Part shown: positions 7,239 through 15,327 of the stretch, one piece after another
Numbering within the stretch: the first letter of the stretch is position 1
Layout of the letters: each line of letters opens with the position of its first letter
NCBI GenBank assembly: GCA_017515325.1
Contig: JAFWGA010000013.1
Span: 1 to 64,000 of the forward strand
Reading direction: 5' to 3'
Length of the DNA stretch: 64,000 nt
From: Blautia sp.
Lineage (GTDB): Bacteria; Bacillota; Clostridia; Lachnospirales; Lachnospiraceae
Translations under genes and position numbers: made by a program
Notes under the pieces: model-generated
Seen by the model: only the letters and a program-made list of their open reading frames with translations
Databases searched by the model: none
Told to the model about the DNA's origin: nothing

Positions 7239-7805
7239 ATGAAAAAGGCAATCTCATTTATGATGATTTTTTGTATGCTGCTGGGTGTGAGTACGCTGGC
7301 CGTGAACGCGCGGGCAGAACAAGTGAATCAAAACGACACACTGGTGATCTATTTCTCCTGCACCGGCACAACCAAGGGCGTGGCGGAGAAGTTGGCAAAC
7401 GTGACCGGAGCGGATCTGTATGAGATCGTTCCCGCCGTGCCCTATACCGCTGAGGATCTTAACTACAACGACCGCTCGACCCGCGCCACCTCCGAGCAGG
7501 ATCATCCCGATACCCGGCCCGAGATCGGCGGCGAGGACATTGACCTGACCGGCTACACCACCGTCTACATAGGCTATCCCATCTGGTGGGGCGAGGAGCC
7601 GCGCATCCTGTGCACCTTTGTGGAGAGCCACGATTTCACCGACAGGACCGTGATTCCCTTCTGCACCTCGGGCGGCAGCGGCATCGGCCGGAGCGGCGAC
7701 GATCTGGCGAAGCTGGCCGGCACCGGCACCTGGCTTAAGGGGGCGCGCCACAGCGAAAGTATCTCCGAAAGCGAACTGAGTGCCTGGGTAGAGGGAATGA
7801 AATAA
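7239..7805 (+). CDS. Exported flavodoxin
   Basis: A 188-residue flavodoxin with an N-terminal signal peptide (residues 1 to about 26: MKK, hydrophobic core MIFCMLLGVSTLAV, cleavage near ARAEQ). The FMN phosphate loop is YFSCTGTTKGVAEKLA, the second loop is YPIWWGEEPRIL and the third is PFCTSGGSGIGRS, as in flavodoxin_4-type proteins related to NAD(P)H oxidoreductases. Secretion to the cell surface is an inference from the signal peptide. RBS AGGAG lies 13 bases upstream. Regulation: two TetR operators at the promoter. Confidence 0.85.
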   Translation: MKKAISFMMIFCMLLGVSTLAVNARAEQVNQNDTLVIYFSCTGTTKGVAEKLANVTGADLYEIVPAVPYTAEDLNYNDRSTRATSEQDHPDTRPEIGGEDIDLTGYTTVYIGYPIWWGEEPRILCTFVESHDFTDRTVIPFCTSGGSGIGRSGDDLAKLAGTGTWLKGARHSESISESELSAWVEGMK

Positions 7806-7860
7806 TTACCAGGTAAACACATCTGTACTAGAGCAGATCAATAAAGGAGTTGGTCTCTTT

Positions 7861-8583
7861 TTGCTGAATTCACAACTGATCAATGGTGTGATGATTGACT
7901 GGGATAAGATAGACAGAGGCAGTTATCTCCGGGGTATTGATGCGATCAGCGGCGTAGACCAAATTACCTTCACGCATGCGGTCACATTTTTTGTTGGTGA
8001 GAACGGGAGCGGGAAATCCACTTTACTGGAGGCTATCGCCGTAGCTTATGGTTTCAATCCGGAAGGCGGAACCAGGAATTATAACTTCTCTACGTATGAC
8101 TCTCATTCCGAGCTTTGTCATGCCATTCGACTATCGAGAGGTGTTCGCCGCGCCGGATATGGTTATTTCCTTCGGGCGGAAAGTTTTTACAATGTGGCTA
8201 CGAAGGAAGAAGAATACAGCCGCGGGCCGGGCGGCCGGCCCCAGCATTTTCATGAGAAATCCCATGGGGAGAGTTTCCTGGCATTGATGCAGAACTGCTT
8301 CCGGGCAAACGGAATTTATCTCCTGGATGAGCCGGAGGCAGCTCTTTCTCCGCAGCGTCAGCTGACACTGTTTATGGAGATAGACCGGTGCGTGAAGGAG
8401 GGATCTCAGTTTATTATTGTGACACATTCTCCTATCCTGCTTGGTTTGCCCTGTGCTGAGATCATAAGCTTTGATGGTGGACCGCTTCATCCGTGTACAT
8501 ATGAAGAGACAGACAGCTATCAGGTAACCTCCATGTTTATCAACAACAGGAAGCAGATCCTTCGCCGGCTGCTTGATGAATGA
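7861..8583 (+). CDS. AAA/ABC-type ATPase (ATP-binding protein)
   Basis: A 240-residue SMC/ABC-like ATPase. Walker A GENGSGKST (46-54), signature-like SHGES (134-138), Walker B LLDEPEAAL (154-162) and H-loop THS (188-190) are all present, so it should bind and hydrolyse ATP. It has no membrane or coiled-coil domain. Start is TTG at 7861, with GGAG 11 bases upstream; the ATG at 7891 lacks a ribosome site. The KptA-like gene starts 45 bases after its stop with its own RBS, so the two form an operon. Exact role unknown. Confidence 0.85.
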   Translation: MLNSQLINGVMIDWDKIDRGSYLRGIDAISGVDQITFTHAVTFFVGENGSGKSTLLEAIAVAYGFNPEGGTRNYNFSTYDSHSELCHAIRLSRGVRRAGYGYFLRAESFYNVATKEEEYSRGPGGRPQHFHEKSHGESFLALMQNCFRANGIYLLDEPEAALSPQRQLTLFMEIDRCVKEGSQFIIVTHSPILLGLPCAEIISFDGGPLHPCTYEETDSYQVTSMFINNRKQILRRLLDE

Positions 8584-8627
8584 CATCTCCCTCTTTGTGG
8601 AGGAGAATACGGAGGCAGAGATTATAG

Positions 8628-9194
8628 ATGAGGAATGTGAGATCCGATAGAAATAAGAATACAGGCAGGTTTATTTCGCTGATCCTGCGCCAAAAACCGG
8701 AAACGATCGGGATAACACTTGACGAGCATGGCTGGGCGGATGTGCAGGAGCTGATTGAAGGCATCAATCAATCGGGCTGTCATACACTGGACATGGAGAT
8801 TCTGGAAGAGATCGTCCGAACTGATGAGAAGCAGCGCTATTCGTTCAATGACGATCACACTTTGATTCGTGCAAACCATGGTCATTCTGTCCCGGTGGAG
8901 ATGGAACTGAGAGAGAAAATACCGCCTGATATTCTCTGGCATGGAACAGGTGAAAAATACGCTGATTCGATTGATGTGCATGGACTGATTCCGAAGAGCC
9001 GGTTCTATGTGCATCTTTCTTCGGATATAGAAACGGCAAAGAAAGTGGCCTGCCGGCACGGCCGGGCGGTCATTTATGGAATTGACTGCCGACAGATGGC
9101 AGCGGATGGATATCGTTTTTTTGAATCGGCCAATCATGTATGGCTGACAAAGGAAGTGCCTGCAAAATACCTGAGGAAGGAAGGGAAAGCTTGA
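8628..9194 (+). CDS. kptA: KptA/Tpt1-like RNA 2'-phosphotransferase with altered active site
   Basis: A 188-residue member of the KptA/Tpt1 family, which moves an internal RNA 2'-phosphate to NAD+. Family blocks are complete: GRFISLILRQKPETIG, LDEHGWADVQELI, R81-ANHGHS, LWHGT, YVHLS, CRHGRAVIY and ESANHVWLT. Two departures stand out. The conserved LRH of the Arg-His-Arg-Arg catalytic tetrad is LRQ (R21-Q22), and the His of RHYVHLS is Phe (R125-F126). Activity may be reduced or changed, for example toward ADP-ribosylation. RBS GGAGG at about 8611. It lies in an operon with the ATPase. Confidence 0.85.
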   Translation: MRNVRSDRNKNTGRFISLILRQKPETIGITLDEHGWADVQELIEGINQSGCHTLDMEILEEIVRTDEKQRYSFNDDHTLIRANHGHSVPVEMELREKIPPDILWHGTGEKYADSIDVHGLIPKSRFYVHLSSDIETAKKVACRHGRAVIYGIDCRQMAADGYRFFESANHVWLTKEVPAKYLRKEGKA

Positions 9195-9262
9195 AGATCA
9201 TGGTCAGCGTTTGTCTGGCAGGTGAAAACTGTAAACACAACGCTGGAAACAACCGGAATGAG

Positions 9263-9295
9263 AAAAAGCCAGCAGATATGCTCTGCTGGCTTTTT
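9263..9295 (+). terminator. Terminator after kptA-like gene
   Basis: Stem AGCCAGCAGA/TCTGCTGGCT with a five-base loop, flanked by A and T runs, so it can work on both strands. Confidence 0.85.
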
Positions 9296-9553
9296 CCGGC
9301 TGTTTTATGTCTTTCTTTTTATTTTCCTCGCACTTCCTGTCTCATGAAGCCGATATACGAGATCGTAGATGCCGCGAAGGGAAGGGCAAGCAGACAGGCT
9401 TTGCCCAAGCGGCAGGTAGCTGCTCAGTGCGCCGACCAGCTGTGCAAATGACACAGAATTGATCGGCCGGGTTGCCGGGTTCAACGGAACTGGCTTCTGA
9501 ATTCAGAACAGATAGGGTAAAATCGAAAACAGCATTGCCATCGCCGGCTAAAC
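9296..9553. other. Gap with decayed minus-strand coding trace
   Basis: Between the terminator and the end of the DUF4353 gene. The minus strand reads LSSYLPLGQSLSACPSLRGI in one frame ending at a stop near 9307, looking like the tail of a lost protein, but I could not name a family. No promoter or RBS seen. Confidence 0.35.
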
Positions 9554-10729
9554 TCATTTTCTGCCGTGTCTGCCCTTGCGTCCGTCCATACCACCGTCAC
9601 CAGATCTTCCCATGCCCATCTGATTGGGAAGGGAATTCAGCTGCTGACCATTCAGAATGATTGTGCCTCCATTATATTGCCCGTTTCCATCATAATCAAA
9701 TCCGGAGGAAGCGGACAGATCAATATATCCGCCGTTTATCATCAGGTTACCATTGCAGTCTATGGCATCTGTGTCCCCCGAATTCATGGCAATGCTGATC
9801 TGACCGCCGTTAATCTCGACCGTCGGAGTGAATGAATCGGACTTACGGGCGCCGTTTATTCCGTCATCCCAGCTGGCAATATCCACTGTTCCGTCATTGA
9901 TCTGTATGATGGTGCTCTCGATACCTTCTGCAGCTGAAATAGTAAAATTCCCTCCGTCGATCTGAACAATCGAAGTGCCATGGATACCGTCATCTCCCGA
10001 CATAATATCAAAGCTTCCATCCTTAATATATACATACCCAAGCGTATCGTCTTCATCATTCTCGGCATGCAGTGCATCGGTCCCTGCTTTCAGATGAAAT
10101 TCTCCTGAGGCAATACAGATGGAATCATTGGCTTCAAACGCTTTTGATGCTGCCTCAATCTTGTAAGAACCGCCTGTGACCTTCAAATCATCCTTTGATA
10201 CAATTCCATTGTCAGTGGACTGGATTACGAGCACTCCGCTTCCGTTCAGGGTCAGGTCAGAGCGGGAAAAAATGACCCCATCTGTATTTGTGTCGCCATC
10301 CGGGACAAAGTCTCCCGTAACCGTAAAGGAACTGTCTGAAGCCATTGTAAGGAAAACCTTGTCCGCGGATTTAACATATATGCAGGGAAAATCCGCATTG
10401 GCAATAGTCACGTTATCCAGTACCAGCTGCACCTTATCTTCATCACCAGCTTCTATATATACGGTTACATTCTGCGCTGCTCCGTTAATAACATAAACTC
10501 CTTCTTTTGTGATGTGAATATCCTCTCCATCTGTTACCGTAATGGACTGTGCTTCAGACAGATCTGCTGTCTGCGCCAGATCCCGATCGGTAAAAATCTC
10601 TTCTTCATTCAGATAGCTTTCCTGCCCATATACTGAAACTGGAGAAAACCCTCCTGTTAATAGGCTCAGAAGCAAGCCTGATAATGCAGCTGCACCGGTA
10701 AATCCTTTCCAAATCCTGTTTCCGTTCAT
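9554..10729 (-). CDS. Secreted DUF4353 (carbohydrate-binding-domain annotated) beta-helix protein
   Basis: A 391-residue exported protein: signal peptide with core ALSGLLLSLLTGG, then a right-handed beta-helix-like domain built from repeats with VQIDGGNFTI and VEINGGQISI patterns, the DUF4353 signature. The C-terminus is Gly/Arg-rich and basic (GMGRSGDGGMDGRKGRHGRK). Databases call such proteins carbohydrate-binding-domain containing; no enzyme residues are evident. Likely extracellular or wall-associated. RBS AAGGAG lies before the ATG on the minus strand. Confidence 0.85.
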   Translation of the reverse strand: MNGNRIWKGFTGAAALSGLLLSLLTGGFSPVSVYGQESYLNEEEIFTDRDLAQTADLSEAQSITVTDGEDIHITKEGVYVINGAAQNVTVYIEAGDEDKVQLVLDNVTIANADFPCIYVKSADKVFLTMASDSSFTVTGDFVPDGDTNTDGVIFSRSDLTLNGSGVLVIQSTDNGIVSKDDLKVTGGSYKIEAASKAFEANDSICIASGEFHLKAGTDALHAENDEDDTLGYVYIKDGSFDIMSGDDGIHGTSIVQIDGGNFTISAAEGIESTIIQINDGTVDIASWDDGINGARKSDSFTPTVEINGGQISIAMNSGDTDAIDCNGNLMINGGYIDLSASSGFDYDGNGQYNGGTIILNGQQLNSLPNQMGMGRSGDGGMDGRKGRHGRK

Positions 10730-10810
10730 GATGAATCTCCTTTTCTGTAAAAGATGTTTCTATTTCGATTGTCCGGACGCGGTAAGCTCATAATAAAAAA
10801 AGAAGTTTAA

Positions 10811-11047
10811 ATGAACCTAAAAACGATCCTGGAGAAATTTGAAGAAAGTGTGAAAAGAGTTACTCCCTTTACAGGGCGAAACATCATTACCGGTGAAGCC
10901 TTTGACCCGGCTTCCATCACGACTCTGGGTGATTTTGATTCCTTTTCTCTACTTTCCGTAGGTACCATTTTCTTTGTTCCTGATTTACAATCTGTGCATG
11001 GAGGTGAGAACGAATATGAACCAATATGTTACAGGCACGGTTATTAA
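10811..11047 (+). other. Weak open frame, possible N-terminal gene remnant
   Basis: A 78-codon frame starts MNLKTILEKFEESVKRVTPF and has protein-like character for about 45 residues (TGRNIITGEAFDPASITTLG), then becomes low quality and overlaps the next gene. No clear RBS. It may be a truncated gene start; family not recognised. Confidence 0.25.
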
Positions 11048-11702
11048 GGAATTGCGGGAAAAGAATAAGATGACACAGCTTCAACTGGCGCAAAAGCTGG
11101 GAGTGAGTGATAAAAGCGTGTCAAAATGGGAAAATTTCAGGGGGTATCCGGATATTACATTGTTGGAACCGATTGCGGATGCATTCAGGATCTCGGTTGC
11201 GGAGCTTATATCGGGCAATACCATTCATAATGCGAACGTATCCGCAAATATGCTGCGGTCGACGTTTTATGTCTGTCCGGTTTGCGGGAATGTGATACAT
11301 AGTATGGGAGAAGCGGCGATTCATTGTCATGGTATTCAGCTTAGGCCTTTAGAGGCAGAACAGACAGATGAAGGGCATATGGCTTTTATCGAGCGTGTTG
11401 AGGATGAGTATTATGTGCAGATTGATCATAGCATGACGAAGGAGCATTACATTTCGTTTGTGGCGGCGGCCTCGTCCGATGGTATGCAGATGGTGAAGCT
11501 CTATCCGGAAGGAAGCGCCGAAGCACGGGTTAAGATCCGCGGAGTCAGAAGGATTTTCTTTTACTGTAACCGCGACGGTCTGTTTTCGATTGATCCGGTA
11601 AAGGGTATCGATGACAAGGAAAGAGGATACGATGATTCGCAGGAACGCAGGGAGCTGGAAAGGGCAGCAGATCTGCTGTTTGGAGGCAAAAAATCCTGCT
11701 GA
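11016..11702 (+). CDS. XRE-type HTH protein fused to a superoxide-reductase (desulfoferrodoxin)-like domain
   Basis: A 228-residue two-domain protein. Residues about 5-65 are a Cro/CI helix-turn-helix (KMTQLQLAQKLGVSDKSVSK). From about residue 88 a desulfoferrodoxin-like domain follows, with CPVCGN and, near 140, HSMTKEHYISFV, which matches the iron-binding HPMT..H.I block of superoxide reductase. The terminal ligand motif, normally C-N-x-H, reads C-N-R-D, so one iron His is lost. RBS GGAGGTGAG precedes the ATG at 11016. Likely a regulator with a redox- or metal-sensing domain (inference). Confidence 0.8.
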   Translation: MNQYVTGTVIKELREKNKMTQLQLAQKLGVSDKSVSKWENFRGYPDITLLEPIADAFRISVAELISGNTIHNANVSANMLRSTFYVCPVCGNVIHSMGEAAIHCHGIQLRPLEAEQTDEGHMAFIERVEDEYYVQIDHSMTKEHYISFVAAASSDGMQMVKLYPEGSAEARVKIRGVRRIFFYCNRDGLFSIDPVKGIDDKERGYDDSQERRELERAADLLFGGKKSC

Positions 11703-11718
11703 AAGGGACAGGACAAAG

Positions 11719-11755
11719 ACTCCCGCACATTGACAAGGATGTGCGGGAGTTCTCT
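11719..11755 (+). terminator. Terminator between convergent genes
   Basis: Twelve-base-pair perfect stem ACTCCCGCACAT/ATGTGCGGGAGT with eight-base loop, then a pyrimidine-rich tail. It separates the plus-strand HTH gene from the minus-strand RHH gene. Confidence 0.75.
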
Positions 11756-11772
11756 CTGTCCTTTGGGCACCT

Positions 11773-11985
11773 TTATCCGGAATGATCCGAATCTCCATGA
11801 CCTTCTTCAGCAAATGTCTTAGGAAAATGTGCTCCGTTTTTTCTGCGCTGCCGGACACATTCTGTCAGTAGATATTCGATCTGGCCGTTCACTGAGCGGA
11901 AGTCATCTTCCGCCCAGGAAGCAATGTCGTTGTATAGCTTTTCGGACAGTCTTAGGGGAATCTGTTTTTTCTTTCCTTCAGCCAT
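11773..11985 (-). CDS. Arc/ribbon-helix-helix-like small protein
   Basis: A 70-residue protein, MAEGKKKQIPLRLSEKLYND, then IASWAEDDFRSVNGQIEYLL, typical of an Arc/MetJ-type ribbon-helix-helix fold: a beta strand (IPLRLS) followed by two helices. The start at 11985 is one base after the stop of the SPFH gene, so translation is coupled. This RHH-after-SPFH order is common in Firmicutes. Possible role: autoregulator of the pair (inference). Confidence 0.75.
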   Translation of the reverse strand: MAEGKKKQIPLRLSEKLYNDIASWAEDDFRSVNGQIEYLLTECVRQRRKNGAHFPKTFAEEGHGDSDHSG

Positions 11986-11986
11986 T

Positions 11987-13000
11987 TTAATACAGGCTCC
12001 CTGAATTGACAACCGGCTGCGCATCGTGATTTCCACATAATACGACCAGCAGATTAGAAACCATAACAGCTTTACGTTCGTCGTCGAGATCTACGACGTT
12101 GTTTTCTTTCAGCCTCTCAAGAGCCATTTCTACCATTCCTACTGCGCCATCCACGATCATCTTACGTGCATCTATGATGGCGGAAGCCTGCTGACGCTGC
12201 AGCATGACAGCCGCGATCTCCGGTGCATATGCCAGATAGGTGATTCTGGCCTCCAGGATACGCAGACCTGCATTTTCCACCTTGGTCTGAATCTCCTGGC
12301 GGATTCTCTCAGCCACTATTTCACTGGAGCCTCTCAGGGAGCCCTCATCTGCTATGCCGTCCCCTGTCGTGTCCACATTCGGTGCGACATCATAAGGATA
12401 TACCCTGACGATGTTTCTGAGAGCACTGTCACACTGAAGAGAGAGGTATTCCTTGAAATTGTCCACGTTGAAGACCGCCTTGGCCGTATCCTCCACCTGC
12501 CACATGACGGCGATACCGATCTCAACAGGGTTGCCGAGGCAGTCATTGATTTTCTGGCGGTTGTTGTTCAGAGTCATGACCTTCAGGGAGATCTTTTTGC
12601 TGACAGGCTGGGATTCATAAACAGTCCCGTTAGTAGAAAAAGAAAACCTGTTATGTGAGGAGACTCCTCCGTCAACATCTCCACTCTGGTTAAGCTTGGT
12701 CTTTGCGGCAGGATTTACACTGGTACAGAAGGGATTGACGAAGTAGAAACCTGCATCCTTCAGGGTACCGATATACTGGCCGAAAAGGGTGAGCACCAGG
12801 GCTTCCTGCGGTTTGAGTACTTTGAGTCCCATAAAGGGGATCCATCCTATCGACAGGTAAATAATCGACAGAGTCATTAAGGGCCAGATTTCATGGACGG
12901 CAGTGATGATACACAATACAGTTGCCAGAATGTAGAGACTGATAAACAGGATCATCATGATAAAACCATTTTTACGATTGTCCAGGATTTTTTCTTTCAT
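11987..13000 (-). CDS. SPFH/Band 7 (flotillin-prohibitin-like) membrane protein
   Basis: A 337-residue membrane-anchored SPFH protein. Two hydrophobic segments occupy residues about 12-60 ([34 protein letters not shown]), then the SPFH domain with [52 protein letters not shown], and a helical tail ([20 protein letters not shown]). Such proteins form membrane microdomain scaffolds or protease regulators. The start at 13000 has AGAAGG 7 bases upstream; in-frame ATGs at 13027 and 13036 lack a good RBS. Transcribed with the RHH gene. Confidence 0.85.
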   Translation of the reverse strand: MKEKILDNRKNGFIMMILFISLYILATVLCIITAVHEIWPLMTLSIIYLSIGWIPFMGLKVLKPQEALVLTLFGQYIGTLKDAGFYFVNPFCTSVNPAAKTKLNQSGDVDGGVSSHNRFSFSTNGTVYESQPVSKKISLKVMTLNNNRQKINDCLGNPVEIGIAVMWQVEDTAKAVFNVDNFKEYLSLQCDSALRNIVRVYPYDVAPNVDTTGDGIADEGSLRGSSEIVAERIRQEIQTKVENAGLRILEARITYLAYAPEIAAVMLQRQQASAIIDARKMIVDGAVGMVEMALERLKENNVVDLDDERKAVMVSNLLVVLCGNHDAQPVVNSGSLY

Positions 13001-13131
13001 GGGAAAGCCTTCTTTCTTCCAAAACATACATTTCAAAGTGATATCATTATAATATCATAGTGAAATAAATGTGTCAACGGCATTTTGGTAGGAAATCTTT
13101 TGATTTATCCCCGGATATGATCGAATGCCGC

Positions 13132-13178
13132 AGGAAAACCCCGCACAGACGTGAGGGACGTCTGTGCGGGGTTTTCCT
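13132..13178. terminator. Long perfect hairpin, probable bidirectional terminator
   Basis: Perfect 21-base-pair inverted repeat (13132-13152 with 13158-13178) around a GAGGG loop. The core ACCCCGCACAGACGT is GC-rich and both ends carry A4/T4 runs. It lies downstream of the M13 peptidase tail on the minus strand. Confidence 0.7.
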
Positions 13179-13187
13179 GAAGATGTG

Positions 13188-13376
13188 TCAGCTGATATTC
13201 TGTTCCTTCATTCCCCAGATGGCGATACGATCCTCGGGCGCTACATACATGCCGTCACCTGGGCGGATGTCATAGGTCTCCTGGAATTCCGGGAACTGGG
13301 CGACACCTACGTTGATACGGAGGTGATCCATGGGGTGCGCGTCAAGACGAAGGCCATTGTCAATCACCGTTACGGA
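13188..13376 (-). pseudogene. M13 (PepO/neprilysin-type) metallopeptidase, C-terminal fragment
   Basis: The minus strand encodes 62 residues of the conserved M13 C-terminus: DAHPMDHLRINVGVAQFPEF, then QETYDIRPGDGMYVAPEDRI and AIWGM, then a stop at 13188-13190. Full M13 enzymes have about 650 residues with the HExxH zinc site well upstream, so only the tail remains. The frame ends abruptly at about 13376. No shifts within the piece suggest a recent deletion. Confidence 0.75.
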
Positions 13377-13577
13377 GCGACAGAGGCTATTGATTTCTTA
13401 ATTTTTTCTTGAGTAACCAGCCTTCATGAATTATAATTGATAGCAAACGAATAACATGCCTGCATTTTATTCTTATCCGTGCCGAATTCAGGCCGATATA
13501 GGGGGCATAATTCCGCAGTACATTCCTGTGCAGGCTATTGTTTCTTTTATGAATGCGATCAAGGAGGCTTGGAGGTC

Positions 13578-14611
13578 ATGGAAATACTGAGATATTACCA
13601 GGCAGACATTATGCTGATTCTCAGCGGCATGTGCGGCATCATTTCGGTGTTTGTCTATATGACAGACAGCATGTCCAGAAAGAGGAAAGGCATTCTGATA
13701 CAGCTGGAGCTTTGCGCCATGTTCCTGCTGATTTCCGACCGGCGAGCTTACATCTTTCGGGGTAATACGAGACTCTCGGCTGGTGGATGGTGCGCATCAG
13801 CAACTTCCTGGTTTTCTTCCTGACACTGGCTGTCATCTACAGCTTCAACCAGTACCTGATCGACCTGTATACCCATGAAGGCAAGCTCGAAGCGGCGCCT
13901 GGCCGGTTGAAGATCGTAAAGGCCCTGGCGCTGGTGGGCATGGTGATTGTGATCGTTTCACAGTTCACAGGCTTCTACTATACCTTTGACGAATTAAACC
14001 GCTATCAGCGTGCGCCGGGATTCATCATCTGCTATACGATTCCGCTTTCGATTCTCCTTTTACAGTTATCCGTCATATTGCAGTATCGGAAAAACCTGAG
14101 CCGGAATATGCGGCTTTCGCTCCTGATTTTTACTGTAGGCTCTGTCATCGCGTCTGTCCTTCAGATATTTATGTACGGCGTCTCATTGAACAATATTGCT
14201 ATTGTTGCCATGGCGGAGCTGCTCTATATATTTGCTCTCCGGGACATGAACAGGGAGGTGGAGCACGCGCGTAGGGTGGAGATCGAGACCTACAAGGAGG
14301 CACAGAAGAAGGAGCACGCGCTGTTTGAACAGACGGCGGAGGCTCTTGCCAATGCCATTGATGCCAAGGACAAGTACACCCATGGCCATTCTGCCCGCGT
14401 AGCCATGTACTCTACCCAGATCGCCCGAGAGGCGGGTAAGAGCGAAGAGGAGTGCGAGAAGGTGTATTTTGCCGCGCTGCTGCACGATGTGGGCAAAATC
14501 GGTGTGCCGGATGCCATCATCAACAAGGACGGTAAGCTGACCAATGTGGAAGAACTGTATGTGGCGCTTACAGGTGATCAGTGTGCGTTGACGAATATCC
14601 GGATTGCGTGA
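13578..14611 (+). pseudogene. Membrane HD-GYP phosphodiesterase, frameshifted and truncated
   Basis: Start at 13578 (RBS GGAGG) encodes MEILRYYQADIMLILSGMCG and more hydrophobic segments. The frame must shift between about 13755 and 13770 to continue as TLGWWMVRISNFLVFFLTL in the frame open to 14611. The product has about seven membrane segments, a linker and an HD-GYP start: KDKYTHGHSARVAMYSTQIA, LLHDVGKIGVPDAIINKDGK. After KLTNVEE the sequence leaves the family and stops, so the GYP half is missing. The break lies at a REP-like element (14609-14637). Not functional as read. Confidence 0.8.
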
Positions 14612-14637
14612 GACAAAGGGACGGTTCTTTTGTCTCA
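14609..14637. repeat. REP-like palindromic element, copy 1
   Basis: TGAGACAAA and TTTGTCTCA form a 9-base inverted repeat around GGGACGGTTCT. It shares the 20 bases GGGACGGTTCTTTTGTCTCA (14618-14637) with copy 2 at 22434-22453. It sits at the truncated end of the HD-GYP pseudogene. Confidence 0.75.
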
Positions 14638-14665
14638 TAGAGCAGTACCTTTAATCGGGATTGTG

Positions 14666-14720
14666 ACTGTACTGTGGCTAAAGAAAACATTGTCTGTGTC
14701 CGTCACGGTACATGACTCAC
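14666..14720 (+). pseudogene. Fragment duplicated from an RmlD-like gene
   Basis: About 55 bases resemble 19880-19934 inside the intact RmlD-like gene, including 25 identical bases (14671-14695 versus 19885-19909). The encoded piece LWLKKTLS matches the C-terminal part of that protein. No gene of this kind is present around it, so it is a remnant of a lost paralogue. Confidence 0.65.
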
Positions 14721-14737
14721 GAAAAAGGAGTAGTCCC

Positions 14738-15094
14738 ATGAAACGCGATACCTTCGGCATCAACATGAAGCAGTACTGCTGTGCCCATGAAAAATCCGTC
14801 GTGGCCTCTGTAGCGGAAAAAAGCATAACGCCAGAACTGATTCGCCTTCACAGGGAGAAGATTGCCATCCTTCAGCATGAGCGGCTTGTTCATCTGATCG
14901 TTACAGTTATGGTGGTACTTGTGGAGCTCTTCACGGTGGATCTGGTTCTGCTGCATCCGGAGGTGGCTGGTATAGCCGGAGCTGTGATCATGCTGGGACT
15001 GGCGATACTGCTGGGATTCTATTTCTGGCACTACTTCTTCCTGGAGAATACAGTGCAGCGGTGGTATAAACTGCTGGATGAGATGAACAGATGA
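14738..15094 (+). CDS. Conserved small membrane protein
   Basis: A 118-residue protein with RBS AAGGAG 8 bases upstream. The N-terminal half is soluble and contains FGINMKQYCCAHEKSVVASV and RLHREKIAILQHERLVHLI. Two hydrophobic helices follow (IVTVMVVLVELFTVDLVLL; AGAVIMLGLAILLGFYFWHY), then a short basic tail. No catalytic motif recognised. An upstream in-frame ATG (14630) lies inside the REP-like element and is not credible. Confidence 0.65.
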   Translation: MKRDTFGINMKQYCCAHEKSVVASVAEKSITPELIRLHREKIAILQHERLVHLIVTVMVVLVELFTVDLVLLHPEVAGIAGAVIMLGLAILLGFYFWHYFFLENTVQRWYKLLDEMNR

Positions 15095-15327
15095 GACAGG
15101 TGGAGAGCTCGGATTGTGCATCCTCATGCTGCGCATAGCAATATTCTTATCAGCATCTGCATAGCAGTAACAACAGAAATGCCCAAGAGACACCGTTTTC
15201 CACGCGGATGCCATTTCATGTAACATTCACCGGAGGACGTGGGTCTATTACCGGTGACGGAGAGAAAAGACTGAGCTGCTCCATCATAGGACCAGCTTCT
15301 TTTCTGCAGGAATATCCCAGGAAGGAA
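15095..15327. other. Convergent intergenic region with weak terminator hairpin
   Basis: AGAAAAGACTGAGCTGCTCC (15263-15282) can pair with AGGACCAGCTTCTTTTCT (15288-15305) with two mismatches, likely terminating one or both convergent genes. No other structure or gene seen. Confidence 0.4.
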
